A stretch of 26,159 bases of DNA, from IMG/VR virus record IMGVR_UViG_3300021964_000445, positions 1-26,159 of that record. One strand, given 5' to 3'. Origin of the DNA: a virus. The position numbers and the translations under genes are program-made. Below are positions 1 through 8,479 of the stretch, in pieces. The notes under the pieces were generated by a model that saw only the letters and a list, made by a program, of their open reading frames with translations, ran no database searches and was not told where the DNA came from. Each line of letters opens with the position of its first letter. Positions within the stretch are counted from its first letter, which is position 1.

Positions 1-36
1 GGTGGAGAAGTAAAGATCTTTGCTAAGAAGACATAA
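1..36 (+). CDS. 3' end of an upstream gene (partial)
   Basis: An open frame from base 1 ends at TAA (34-36), giving only eleven residues, GGEVKIFAKKT. Its position directly before the tail chaperone pair suggests the end of a major tail tube protein gene, since that order is usual in lambda-like tail modules, but eleven residues cannot show this. The next 127 bases contain no convincing gene. Confidence 0.5.
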   Translation, partial: GGEVKIFAKKT

Positions 37-51
37 TAACTAAAATGTTTC

Positions 52-162
52 TGAGGGGGAACATTATTTTAACCAGAGAGTGTCCATCACTTGCAATTCA
101 AGGTTCCCCCTCACCTACGAAGAGCAGATATGTGATGGACACTTACATTTATGAGGGGAAAC
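52..162 (+). promoter_or_regulatory. Leader with interlocked inverted repeats (candidate pseudoknot RNA / SD switch)
   Basis: Two perfect inverted repeats interleave. Arm 52-62 (TGAGGGGGAAC) pairs with 103-113 (GTTCCCCCTCA, 11 bp), and arm 79-90 (AGTGTCCATCAC) pairs with 132-143 (GTGATGGACACT, 12 bp). Because 79-90 lies in the loop of the first stem and its partner lies outside, the RNA would form an H-type pseudoknot, with connecting loops of 16, 12 and 18 nt. A near-copy of the first arm at 152-162 (TGAGGGGAAAC) contains the Shine-Dalgarno of the chaperone gene and could pair with 103-113 at 10 of 11 positions. The pseudoknot and an SD-blocking hairpin would thus be mutually exclusive. The repeats are seen directly; the switch is inference. 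No U-tract follows, so it is not an intrinsic terminator. I cannot match it to a named riboswitch class. Confidence 0.7.
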
Positions 163-163
163 C

Positions 164-595
164 ATGAGTAAAATTAAAAATATGATTGCTGAACAGTCTT
201 CTATTTGGGTTGAGTACCCAGATATTGAAGGTTTTGAAGTTAATCTATCATACCTAACACGCGAAGATCTAATGAAGATCCGTAACGCATCACTTACCTT
301 TAAATTTAACAAACGTACTCGCCAGCGTGAAGAAGAAATTGATAATGATCGCTTTCTTGAAAATTACGCAGAAAAAGCTATTATCGGGTGGAAAGGTCTT
401 AAAGTCAAGCATATGCCTGCTTTGATGCCTGTTGACATTTCTGGAATGGACGCCAACGAAGATATCGAGTATAGTAATGATGATGCAATAGAGTTATTAA
501 AAAATTCAACAGTGTTCGACCAGTTTATTACTGACACTATGAATGATTTTGAACAGTTCTCAAAGAAAAAAGCTGAGACAAACGCAAAAAACTAA
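164..595 (+). CDS. Tail assembly chaperone, short form (lambda gpG-like)
   Basis: A 143-aa protein, moderately acidic, with a Lys/Asn-rich end (KKKAETNAKN). Its place directly upstream of the tape measure gene, and a -1 slippery site on its last sense codons, identify it as the short tail assembly chaperone. In lambda the equivalent gpG coats the tape measure protein before the tail tube polymerises. I do not recognise the sequence itself, so the call rests on position and frameshift architecture. The ATG has a GAGGGG Shine-Dalgarno at 153-158, five bases upstream, which is part of the leader that can be sequestered by pairing. The last codons are GCA AAA AAC followed at once by TAA. Confidence 0.8.
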   Translation: MSKIKNMIAEQSSIWVEYPDIEGFEVNLSYLTREDLMKIRNASLTFKFNKRTRQREEEIDNDRFLENYAEKAIIGWKGLKVKHMPALMPVDISGMDANEDIEYSNDDAIELLKNSTVFDQFITDTMNDFEQFSKKKAETNAKN

Positions 596-960
596 GAGAC
601 TACCTCCAAACAAGCTTACATGGCGGTGGAATATCTGTAGAACAGTATTTTACTATATGTGAGCAAATGGGGGTAGAACCTAAAGAAGAGGATATACCAA
701 AAGATCCTTCTACTTTTTCTCTTGAAGCTCAACAAGCTTTGCAACTGTTAAATGCATTACCCGATAAGTGGGAAGGCATGAACGGTATTTGGTTAGGCAA
801 AGATTATACTGGACTATTTGATATAATGGATTTATATCACATTACTGCTAGAAAAGATGTCTTTGAATTACTTAAAGTATGCGAAGAAGAGCTTGGTAAG
901 TTTTACGCACAAAAACGAAAAGAGCAAGAGCAGCTTGCGAAAGCAAAGAGAGGAAGATAA
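164..960 (+). CDS. Tail assembly chaperone, -1 frameshift product (lambda gpG-T-like)
   Basis: Join of 164-592 (0 frame) with 592-960 (-1 frame), about 265 aa. The heptamer A AAA AAC lies at 586-592 in the X XXY YYZ register of the upstream gene and abuts the TAA stop. The -1 frame is open from 577 through 960, so a slip yields a fusion continuing with LRDYLQTSLHGGG. An imperfect hairpin (602-608 with 621-627, one mismatch, 12-nt loop) starts nine bases after the site, a suitable distance for a stimulator. In lambda the G-T extension recruits the tail tube protein to the tape measure-chaperone complex. An ATG at 667 exists in the second frame but has no ribosome-binding site, so independent translation is less likely. 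The region has a stretch resembling a T-domain: helical, acidic, ending in a Lys/Arg-rich tail. Confidence 0.82.
586..592 (+). promoter_or_regulatory. Programmed -1 ribosomal frameshift site (A AAA AAC)
   Basis: A canonical slippery heptamer in the correct reading register at the end of the gpG-like gene, with the 0-frame stop directly after it and a modest stem-loop at 602-627. Both codons can re-pair after the slip (AAA to AAA, AAC to AAA). This matches known tail chaperone frameshift biology, although lambda itself uses a G GGA AAG site. Confidence 0.85.
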
Positions 961-3900
961 TTGGCAACAGTAGCTGAGGTAAGAATTAAAGCGTCTGGAG
1001 GCGCAGCTGCCGCTAAACAACTTGATCAAGTCGGCAAGTCTACAGATGTTCTTACAAGAAATCAAACTCGTTTAGGACAAGCCTCTGCTTCAGCTGGTAG
1101 ACAATTTTCTGCTCAAGCTAATGGTTTAGGTGGCCTAGTTGGTGCTTATGCCGGTGCAGCTGCTAATGTTTTCGCTATCACAGCTGCTTTCTTTGCTTTA
1201 AGACGAGCGGCTGAATTTGAACAAATTATTTCTGGTACTAATGCCCTAGCAGCTACTATTGGTGCTAACGGTACAGCTCTTGTACAATCTGTACAAGAAA
1301 TTACTAAATCACAACTATCCTTACTTGATACAGTCCAACAGGTTAACCTTGCTTTGGTTTCTGGATTCAACACCTCACAAATCGAAGAACTGTCTGACGT
1401 TTCTCTGAGAGCTTCTAAAGCTCTTGGTAGAAACTTAGGAGATGCTTTTACTCGTATTGTAAGAGGTGCTGCTAAACTAGAACCTGAACTACTTGATGAA
1501 CTTGGTATCTTCACTCGTATTGATCCTGCAGTTAGAAAATATGCAGACTCAATTGGTGTGTCTGTATCTTCTCTTACTAACTTTGAACGCAGACAAGCTT
1601 TTGTTAATGCTGTTATTGAAGAAGGTACTACTAAATATAGAGATGTTGATACTACAACTAAAACAGCTGCTGAATCTTTACAAGCACTAGCTGCTGCAGT
1701 GGTTGACACTGGATTAAAGTTTGGTGCGGCATTATCTAATTTTATTGCACCTTTTGCAGATTTTATTAGTGAAGATGCTAATAATACCATAGCATTATTT
1801 GGTGTTTTGGCACGAGTTGTGGGTTCAACTGCTATTGTTGCTTTAACTGCTGGGGTTGAAAAGGCTACTACCTCAATACAAGCTTTTGCTACCTCTACTG
1901 CTGCAAGTATTAATAGCTTATCTAGAGGTTTTACAGCAGCAAGTAAAGCGTCAGCAGAATTTGCTCAATCTACTGCAACCTTAACCCGTTTTGGTACAGC
2001 AGCAGAACAAACTATTAAGGCAAAAGCTAGAGCAACTCTTGATGATATTAAAAACAATCGTCTCAACACAAAAGCAGAAATAGAACTAGCTAAAGCTACC
2101 TTACAAGAAGCTGCTGCTGTAGAAACAGCCTTTAGAGCTAGATCTAAATCACTACCTAACAGAATAGCGGCTAGAAATGCTGCTAGGTCCTTAACTCAAC
2201 AAATCCAGCTACTTACTGTTGCAGAAAGCCAAGCTACTGTTGCAGCAGGTATCTTATCTACTGGATTAAAAGGACTAGCCGCAGCAGCATCTGTAGCTGG
2301 TTTTGCTATTAGTAGAGTATTAGGATTTGTTACTACTCTAATTACGGTTGCTTCTTTATTGCAGTTATTCGGAGATGCAGTAGCACAATTCTTTGGATTT
2401 GAAGATTTAATCTCTGTATTTACTCCAGTTATTGAATTTTTTAATGATTTAATCGCAAAGCTTAATTTGGCTAAAGCTGGTATTGAAGGTTTTGCCTCTA
2501 CTATAGATAAAGATTTAAGAGGAGCTGCAGCAACTTTTGGAGTAATAGGCAAGGAAGCTGATAAAGCTATTAAAACAGCTACTGACACTCTCCAAGGATA
2601 TGCCAGGTTTCTTGCAGGAGACCGAAATCGCAGAGATTTAGCAAATCAATTTGAAAGATTAAAAAATGAAGCTAGTGCTGCAGGGGCTGTATTACGAACT
2701 CTTGTATCTGAAATTGAACAACTAGGTGCAGGTCTGTCAGGAGGAGTAGCTGGTTTAATAGGTATTGAAGTGCTTTCTTTTCAAAGCGGTATTGCGATAC
2801 AAAAATTCATTGACCTAGTCAAGGCTTCTAATGATCTTAACAGTAGTTTAGGACTAGCTATAAATCAGACCGGTGGATTAGTAGTCAAAATTGGAGAGTT
2901 TGAAGCTACTTTAACTACAGTAGAAAATGGTGTAGTAAATTTTGTAAAAGGTTTTGAGACAGCTGGATCTATACTAGCGGCCTTTGCTCAAAGTGCTACT
3001 CAATTTGCTAAGGACTATGCAGCAGGACTGTTGACTGCAGAGAGAGCTGCAGCTGCAGTTGCAGCCCAGACAGGTATTATTGCTCAATTGCAAGCAGATG
3101 CTGATAAACAAAGACAATTAGGTAATATTGCTGAGGCAGAACGACTTGAAGAAGCAAAATTAGAACTTCAGATTGTACGTAATATTAATCAAGCTTATGC
3201 TCAACAGATCACAGCTCTAGAAAAAGTAGCAAAGCAGTTTGATAAGATTTATGGTAAAACTGGTGAAAAAATTAGCATCTTAGGCGAAGCTGGTCAGATA
3301 AAAGAAACAATAAATGGTATTGAGTTTGTTCTTACTAAGAGAGAACAGCTTGCACAACAAGCTACCCGACTTACTAATAGAATCAAAGAAGCTAATCAAC
3401 TAGAACAGAGTGGTTCAGCTATACAAACAGATCTTATTAACAAAAGAAAAAAACAAATAGATGCAATCGCTTCAATTCAGAGACTACAGCAGTTAAGTTT
3501 AGGTGATGCTGATAAGGAAAGAGAGCTTGCTTTAGAGTTACAGCTAGCAAAGAACGCTCTAGCATCTACCGAAGAAAAGATTAATGCGCAAAACTCAGAA
3601 CTAATTCCAAAACTTCAACAGCGTCAACGCGACGAAGAAGCTATCTTGTTAATTAAACAACAGCTATTAACTGTAATTGAAAAAGAGGTAAACGCTCTTG
3701 AAAGACAACAGAGGCAAGCGGTTATTAAACTTATTGAATTAAATAATACTCTTGCAAATGTTCAAGAAAAACGTCAACTCAATGCTTTAAAAGCACAGCT
3801 AAAGATTGTTGAAAGAATTAACAAATTTAATCAAACTCTACTAAAATCCGCTGGTATTAGTACTGAGCAAGCAGAGCTTGCAGCAGCAGTTCAAGAAGGT

Positions 3901-5319
3901 CAATTAACTATTGGTCTAGCTAAGAGTGAAAGAGATGCCTCTATAGCAAGAGCACAACGTCAAGAAAAGCTTGAATTAGCAAAACTTGAGAACGATAAAA
4001 AGACTTTTGCAGCTAACTTCTCTATCCAAAAGACACAAATTGACGCAACAGTAAACTTAATTAGAGCTTTAAATCTTAATACTGATTCTAGCAATAGGCT
4101 ATTAGCTCAAGCAGGTGGTCAGCCTGTTCCTCAAGGAGAACAAGGCAGACTTGTAGTAGATTTCTTAACTACTCTACCAGGAGATCTTGAAAAGCTTGGT
4201 AAAGATATTGAGACTCTTACTACCCAATCATTTGAGCTAAGAAAGCAACAGATTGCAGAGGAACTTAAACTTCGTACGGAAGCAGCTGGTCAAGCATTTA
4301 GCATAACAAAGCTTAATGAGACACTTGAGCTTGCTGAAAAACGCTTTGCTGCTAACTCGACTGTGAAACTGTTTAAAGCAGTTAATGAATCTTTCAGAAA
4401 TGATCTTGCAAAAGGTGTTGATGATTTCTTCCAGTCTATTGCAGACGGTACTCTAACTCTTGATAGCTTTAAAGAAGGTTTTAAACAGTTCTTATTCGAT
4501 ACTTTTGAGAATATTCGTAAAGCAGTTTTACAAGAAACATTAATTAAACCGCTTCAAGATAAGGCAACTAATTTCTTAGCTGGTGCTTTTGGTCTTGATT
4601 CAATTAGAGAACAGTCAATTGAGTCTGCTATTGAAAGTGTAGCTGGCGGTAATGCGCTTAGAGTTATAAGTGTAGGTGAGCAGGCCATGGTAAATGCTTC
4701 TGTAGCACAAATTGAAGAAGAGTCTAAATCATTTGTTGATAACTTATCTAATGGCTTTTCAATGGTAAAAGAAAAGTCATTTGATTTCTTTAGCAATGTA
4801 GGTGAGCAGTTCAGTGCTCTTGGTAACACTGCGAAAGGTGTATTTGATGGAGTGCTTAAAAGCATAGGAGGAGAAGGCGGAATATTACAATCTATCGGAG
4901 GATTATTTGGCGGTGGAGGCGCAGGAGGTTCTGGTGGCGGATTCTTCTCTACCTTATTCTCCTCATTTGGTTTTGGTGCAAGTGCTTCTGGCGGTTTTGT
5001 TCCATCATCAGCTGTTCAAAGGCTAGCAGCTGGGGGCATGGCCCGTGACCGTGTTCCTACTTTATTAGAGCCTGGCGAGTTTGTAATGAAGCGTTCTTCG
5101 GCTAACTCAATTGGTGCTCCTGCTTTAAATCAAATGAACGCAACTGGTAAAGCTGGTGGCAATGTAGTAGTAAATATTCAGAATCAAGGCACACCACAAG
5201 ATGCTACTGCATCTGGTCCAAGATTCGATGGAGAAAAATTCGTGATTGATATTGTAACAAGAGATCTAAGAAATAATGGTCCAATCCGTAAGTCACTGAG
5301 AAGCGGAGGTGCTGGTTAA
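961..5319 (+). CDS. Tail tape measure protein (lambda gpH-like)
   Basis: 1452 aa, the second-longest protein in the window. It sets tail length, fills the tail tube and is ejected at infection. Visible features: an Ala/Gln-rich N-terminus; a hydrophobic helix near residues 55-80; a second hydrophobic block near 435-480; long Gln/Glu/Lys/Leu coiled-coil stretches from about 700 to 1100; a Gly-rich segment near 1302-1340; and the C-terminal signature VPTLLEPGEFVMKRS near 1366, typical of siphovirus tape measures. The start is TTG directly after the chaperone TAA, with AGAGAGGAAG just upstream (947-956); no in-frame ATG close by fits better. At roughly 1.5 angstrom per residue the tail would be near 210-220 nm (inference). 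A Gln/Lys-rich middle and the usual place after the frameshifted chaperones support the call. Confidence 0.95.
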   Translation: MATVAEVRIKASGGAAAAKQLDQVGKSTDVLTRNQTRLGQASASAGRQFSAQANGLGGLVGAYAGAAANVFAITAAFFALRRAAEFEQIISGTNALAATIGANGTALVQSVQEITKSQLSLLDTVQQVNLALVSGFNTSQIEELSDVSLRASKALGRNLGDAFTRIVRGAAKLEPELLDELGIFTRIDPAVRKYADSIGVSVSSLTNFERRQAFVNAVIEEGTTKYRDVDTTTKTAAESLQALAAAVVDTGLKFGAALSNFIAPFADFISEDANNTIALFGVLARVVGSTAIVALTAGVEKATTSIQAFATSTAASINSLSRGFTAASKASAEFAQSTATLTRFGTAAEQTIKAKARATLDDIKNNRLNTKAEIELAKATLQEAAAVETAFRARSKSLPNRIAARNAARSLTQQIQLLTVAESQATVAAGILSTGLKGLAAAASVAGFAISRVLGFVTTLITVASLLQLFGDAVAQFFGFEDLISVFTPVIEFFNDLIAKLNLAKAGIEGFASTIDKDLRGAAATFGVIGKEADKAIKTATDTLQGYARFLAGDRNRRDLANQFERLKNEASAAGAVLRTLVSEIEQLGAGLSGGVAGLIGIEVLSFQSGIAIQKFIDLVKASNDLNSSLGLAINQTGGLVVKIGEFEATLTTVENGVVNFVKGFETAGSILAAFAQSATQFAKDYAAGLLTAERAAAAVAAQTGIIAQLQADADKQRQLGNIAEAERLEEAKLELQIVRNINQAYAQQITALEKVAKQFDKIYGKTGEKISILGEAGQIKETINGIEFVLTKREQLAQQATRLTNRIKEANQLEQSGSAIQTDLINKRKKQIDAIASIQRLQQLSLGDADKERELALELQLAKNALASTEEKINAQNSELIPKLQQRQRDEEAILLIKQQLLTVIEKEVNALERQQRQAVIKLIELNNTLANVQEKRQLNALKAQLKIVERINKFNQTLLKSAGISTEQAELAAAVQEGQLTIGLAKSERDASIARAQRQEKLELAKLENDKKTFAANFSIQKTQIDATVNLIRALNLNTDSSNRLLAQAGGQPVPQGEQGRLVVDFLTTLPGDLEKLGKDIETLTTQSFELRKQQIAEELKLRTEAAGQAFSITKLNETLELAEKRFAANSTVKLFKAVNESFRNDLAKGVDDFFQSIADGTLTLDSFKEGFKQFLFDTFENIRKAVLQETLIKPLQDKATNFLAGAFGLDSIREQSIESAIESVAGGNALRVISVGEQAMVNASVAQIEEESKSFVDNLSNGFSMVKEKSFDFFSNVGEQFSALGNTAKGVFDGVLKSIGGEGGILQSIGGLFGGGGAGGSGGGFFSTLFSSFGFGASASGGFVPSSAVQRLAAGGMARDRVPTLLEPGEFVMKRSSANSIGAPALNQMNATGKAGGNVVVNIQNQGTPQDATASGPRFDGEKFVIDIVTRDLRNNGPIRKSLRSGGAG

Positions 5320-6905
5320 TGGCAACTTATCCTGATGACGCAATCGCCCCTGTAACTGCTTTTGGTGTAGTATCTGATGTTACTTATTCTTCAACTGGAC
5401 CTGTTCGTACAGATTTTAACCTAGCAGCTTCCGCTACCCATCGTGGCGAGGTAGTAGCTTTTGTTGATGGTGTTTTACAGCAAACTTCTGGCTATGATCT
5501 CTCAAATACAGGGCAGACAGTGTCTTTTTTGACTGCTCCAAATGCATCAAACTTAACACTTAAAACAGTTTCCTTACCTACTCGTTTTAGGTTAACACGC
5601 TCATTTCCAGCTGTAAGAACTGTAGACTATTCTAATACATCAGCTACTGTAGTCGATTCTAACTCTTTTGTCATTAATGCTAATACTGAATCATTTGCTC
5701 TACCAGAAGGAGTAAACGTTTCAGCAACTTCAGACTTTATGGTCTTTTTATCAGGTGTTTTTCAAACTTCAGATGCCTACACTTATCCTTCTGCTGTATA
5801 TGGATTTAATGGTATTGACATTGGTGATAACACTGCTGCCAAACTCATTTTGAATTTTAATGGAAACTTAACAGATGAAAGCCCGTCAGCTCATACAGTA
5901 ACAGCTAATGGTGGATCAACTTTTTCAGATGGAGCCTTTAACTTTCAAGGAACTAACTTTTTAACTGTTCCTTCAAGCAGTGATTTTGATATCGATACTA
6001 GTGATTTTACCCATGATTTAGAATTTAGGCTAACAGTTGATGAGATAGGCAATGACCAAGCATTTTATTCTCGTTATGAAGATATAAGCAATTATTATAT
6101 ATTGAAATACACAGGCGCAAACTCAAATATTGGTTTTCTAGTAAATACGGCAGGAACTTTAACTGAAGTTTATGGCGGTAATGTTAATGCTCTTTCAAAC
6201 TACCATGTAGCAGTTTCTTATGAGCGAAATGTTCAAAATCTTCGTTTATATGTAAATAATGTTATAGTTGATCATACAAACTTTACAGCAGCATCATCTC
6301 CTGCAGCTCCACTAGAACTTGGTAACGCAAATGCACTTGTATCTACTCTTGACGGTACTGTAAACTTCTACAGATTCGCAAAATCAGCTCGTTATCGTTC
6401 TGGAGGATTACAAGCTATTACTCCAACTTCTAACTATCAAGCTACAGTTATATCAGCAGCTCCTTTAGGTGCTGTAGATTCGGCAGATACTCTATCTATT
6501 CGTGTATTTGATTCAGAAGTAGTATCAGCTGACCGTTTTAATTCTATGGCCGATCGTAAACCTGATAAAGGTTTTACAGCTCAACGTACTTTTGATACCA
6601 TTAAATTTGAATCTCAGGCTGGTTATGAAAAACGTCGTTTACGCTCTCGTCGTTCTAAAAGATCCTATGATCTATCGTACACTAATATAACTGGTATTGA
6701 AAAAACAGCCATTGAGAACTTCTATAATGCCAGAAGCGGAGAATTTGAGGCTTTTATATTTGACTTGACCCATATTAATGAAATTGGTACAATTACTACA
6801 AGATTTGACGGACCTCTTACAGTTAACCATGTTTTATCGACTGGTGACAACTTAACTCAAAACTTCTATACCGTATCCTTTAAACTACAAGAGACATATG
6901 ACTAA
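5319..6905 (+). CDS. Minor tail / distal tail protein (lambda gpM-like) with LamG-like domain
   Basis: 528 aa. The last ~100 residues (425-528) look like the phage minor tail protein M/DUF2460 type: a GYEKRR motif, then ITGIEKTAIENFYNARSG and a closing beta segment that fits M proteins of lambda. In front lie two beta-rich repeats with an FVDGV/FLSGV core (about 46-75 and 140-158). Next is a LamG/concanavalin-like jelly-roll domain at about 172-355 (ALILNF-type opening, NFQGTNFLTVP, and a later YHVAVSYERNVQNLRLYVN strand pair). Lambda gpM is only about 110 aa, so this is a C-terminal M unit with a large added, possibly glycan-binding, N-terminal region. The ATG overlaps the tape measure stop by one base (TAATG), with GGAGGT upstream. 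It probably sits at the tube-baseplate junction. Confidence 0.75.
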   Translation: MATYPDDAIAPVTAFGVVSDVTYSSTGPVRTDFNLAASATHRGEVVAFVDGVLQQTSGYDLSNTGQTVSFLTAPNASNLTLKTVSLPTRFRLTRSFPAVRTVDYSNTSATVVDSNSFVINANTESFALPEGVNVSATSDFMVFLSGVFQTSDAYTYPSAVYGFNGIDIGDNTAAKLILNFNGNLTDESPSAHTVTANGGSTFSDGAFNFQGTNFLTVPSSSDFDIDTSDFTHDLEFRLTVDEIGNDQAFYSRYEDISNYYILKYTGANSNIGFLVNTAGTLTEVYGGNVNALSNYHVAVSYERNVQNLRLYVNNVIVDHTNFTAASSPAAPLELGNANALVSTLDGTVNFYRFAKSARYRSGGLQAITPTSNYQATVISAAPLGAVDSADTLSIRVFDSEVVSADRFNSMADRKPDKGFTAQRTFDTIKFESQAGYEKRRLRSRRSKRSYDLSYTNITGIEKTAIENFYNARSGEFEAFIFDLTHINEIGTITTRFDGPLTVNHVLSTGDNLTQNFYTVSFKLQETYD

Positions 6906-8479
6906 TGACAGCAAGAAATTATGATGTAGTAATTACTGTAGATAATGCTGCAGGATTTCAATCAACAAATGTTTTAATTGGTAACACCTCTGCTTCAACA
7001 GGGGTGATTGCTAATGTTGATACAACTCTTAACACTCTTAAAGTAAAGCTTTCAAATTCAATACTTGAATTTTCAAATCTTGAAGTAGTACACTCAAATG
7101 TAATCTCTATTTCTGGTACAGCTAATGGTGCTTTAAATACCACTTCTTTACCTTTCCAATCTAACACTTATGCAGGTAATACAACTACAGCTATTGCTAC
7201 TATACAGTCTATAGCTCCTAGCGGTTTTATTGCTGAGAAGAATGCTTTTACTCAGAACCCTGTTGTTAGGCTCTATGAGATATATTATCCAGGAGAATGG
7301 TACCCTGCAACTGCAGCAGGCAATCCAAGTGGTGCGGGTGAAGGGCGTGCTTGGCCTACTAATTTTCCGATCCGTTTTGCTGATATTCGTGGAGATTTGA
7401 TCTCTGACTTAAACTATAATGTTATACATCAAGGCGATTCATATATTCCTTTTCCTTCAGATATATCTAGCATTTCCCAATCAGGCGACGGTAAAATAAA
7501 CGAATTAAGTTTAACTGTTTTTAACTTGGATAATATTATCTCAGCTATAGTTGAAGACCCTTTTCTTGTAGGTAATAATCAGTCTAATGCTTGTCAAGCT
7601 TATGTAAATGGTGAATTAGTTCACGGTATCGATCCACGTACTATTAATGCAGCTCCTTCAGCTTTCGGTGCAGCAGGTACTGAGGGTTTTGATACCTTGA
7701 CACGGGCTAGAGCAAATGGTCTTGCTTATAGTGTTGATGTAGAGGGTATCTATGGCAAGGCTAATGCCTCATTTACACGAGAACAGACTTTAGCTATTGG
7801 TGGTGAATGGCAAGAAAATAAAATTGACTCAAGAGATCTTTTAGGTGCAGTAGTCACCATAAAATCAACTTTTGCAAACTTTTTAGATGTATGGCCTGAG
7901 TACAGTACTGCTCGTTTCTTAACTTCAAATGTAGTTGAAGTGTATAATGCTATGCCTTATCGTGTAGGTGATAATGTAAGAGGTGAGCTAGGAACAACTG
8001 AAGGGACTATTCAATCTATTGAAGAAAATCGTTTCTTATTCTTATCAAACCCTCTTGATTCAAATACTGCTGTTGGAGATGCGATATTTATTGTAAATTC
8101 TCAAGCGGATCCTGAATCTTATATTGAAGATGTCTTTAAGATAGATCAGCTTGAATCATTAAATGAGAGTGTGGCAACTTTTGGCCTGATCTCTTGGTTA
8201 CAATATTTTAGAAATCAAGTCCCTAATAGAAAGTACTATAAGAATACTTGTCAATGGTCATATAAAGGTGATGAGTGTCAATACCCTGGACCAGGTGGTT
8301 TAGCTATTCCTAATACTACTCTTGTCTCTAACAACAATCCTATTGCTGCAAATAATCAAATAGCTGCTTCTGCGGCAGGTGATGTATGTGGTAAATCCTT
8401 ACTGTCTTGTACTTTAAGAAATAACCAAGTTCACTTTGGAGGTTTCCCTGCAACAGGACGAACAGTCCCCAAACAATAA
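6905..8479 (+). CDS. Minor tail protein L-like, Fe-S cluster protein
   Basis: 524 aa; lambda gpL is about 230 aa. The central part (about 145-260) has the L-type segment beginning near IRFADIRGD. The C-terminal domain carries four cysteines, C449-X8-C458 and C495-X6-C502, within NTCQW, DECQYPGPGG, DVCGK and LSCTLRNN, followed by HFGGFP. The X8 and X6 spacings equal those of the cysteine pairs that hold the [4Fe-4S] cluster in lambda gpL, so the same cluster is expected here. The N-terminal 140 residues are an extra Asn/Thr-rich region not present in lambda. It is a tail-tip component between M and the K/I/J proteins. It overlaps the M gene by one base (TAATG), and its 3' end overlaps the radical SAM gene by up to 44 bases. 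Confidence 0.88.
   Translation: MTARNYDVVITVDNAAGFQSTNVLIGNTSASTGVIANVDTTLNTLKVKLSNSILEFSNLEVVHSNVISISGTANGALNTTSLPFQSNTYAGNTTTAIATIQSIAPSGFIAEKNAFTQNPVVRLYEIYYPGEWYPATAAGNPSGAGEGRAWPTNFPIRFADIRGDLISDLNYNVIHQGDSYIPFPSDISSISQSGDGKINELSLTVFNLDNIISAIVEDPFLVGNNQSNACQAYVNGELVHGIDPRTINAAPSAFGAAGTEGFDTLTRARANGLAYSVDVEGIYGKANASFTREQTLAIGGEWQENKIDSRDLLGAVVTIKSTFANFLDVWPEYSTARFLTSNVVEVYNAMPYRVGDNVRGELGTTEGTIQSIEENRFLFLSNPLDSNTAVGDAIFIVNSQADPESYIEDVFKIDQLESLNESVATFGLISWLQYFRNQVPNRKYYKNTCQWSYKGDECQYPGPGGLAIPNTTLVSNNNPIAANNQIAASAAGDVCGKSLLSCTLRNNQVHFGGFPATGRTVPKQ

Noticed and set aside
52-113. Intrinsic terminator after the partial first gene
   Set aside because: The stem is strong but no U-tract follows either 113 or 143, and the repeats interlock instead of forming a simple hairpin.
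667-960. Independent 97-aa gene starting at ATG 667
   Set aside because: No ribosome-binding site, and the frame is open back to 577 across a perfect slippery site, so the frameshift reading explains it better.
1146-1790. 214-aa open frame on the - strand inside the tape measure gene
   Set aside because: Mirror of the Ala/Ser-rich tape measure sequence; low-complexity product, no SD and no promoter. The same holds for the - strand frames at 2196-2588 and 4554-4865.
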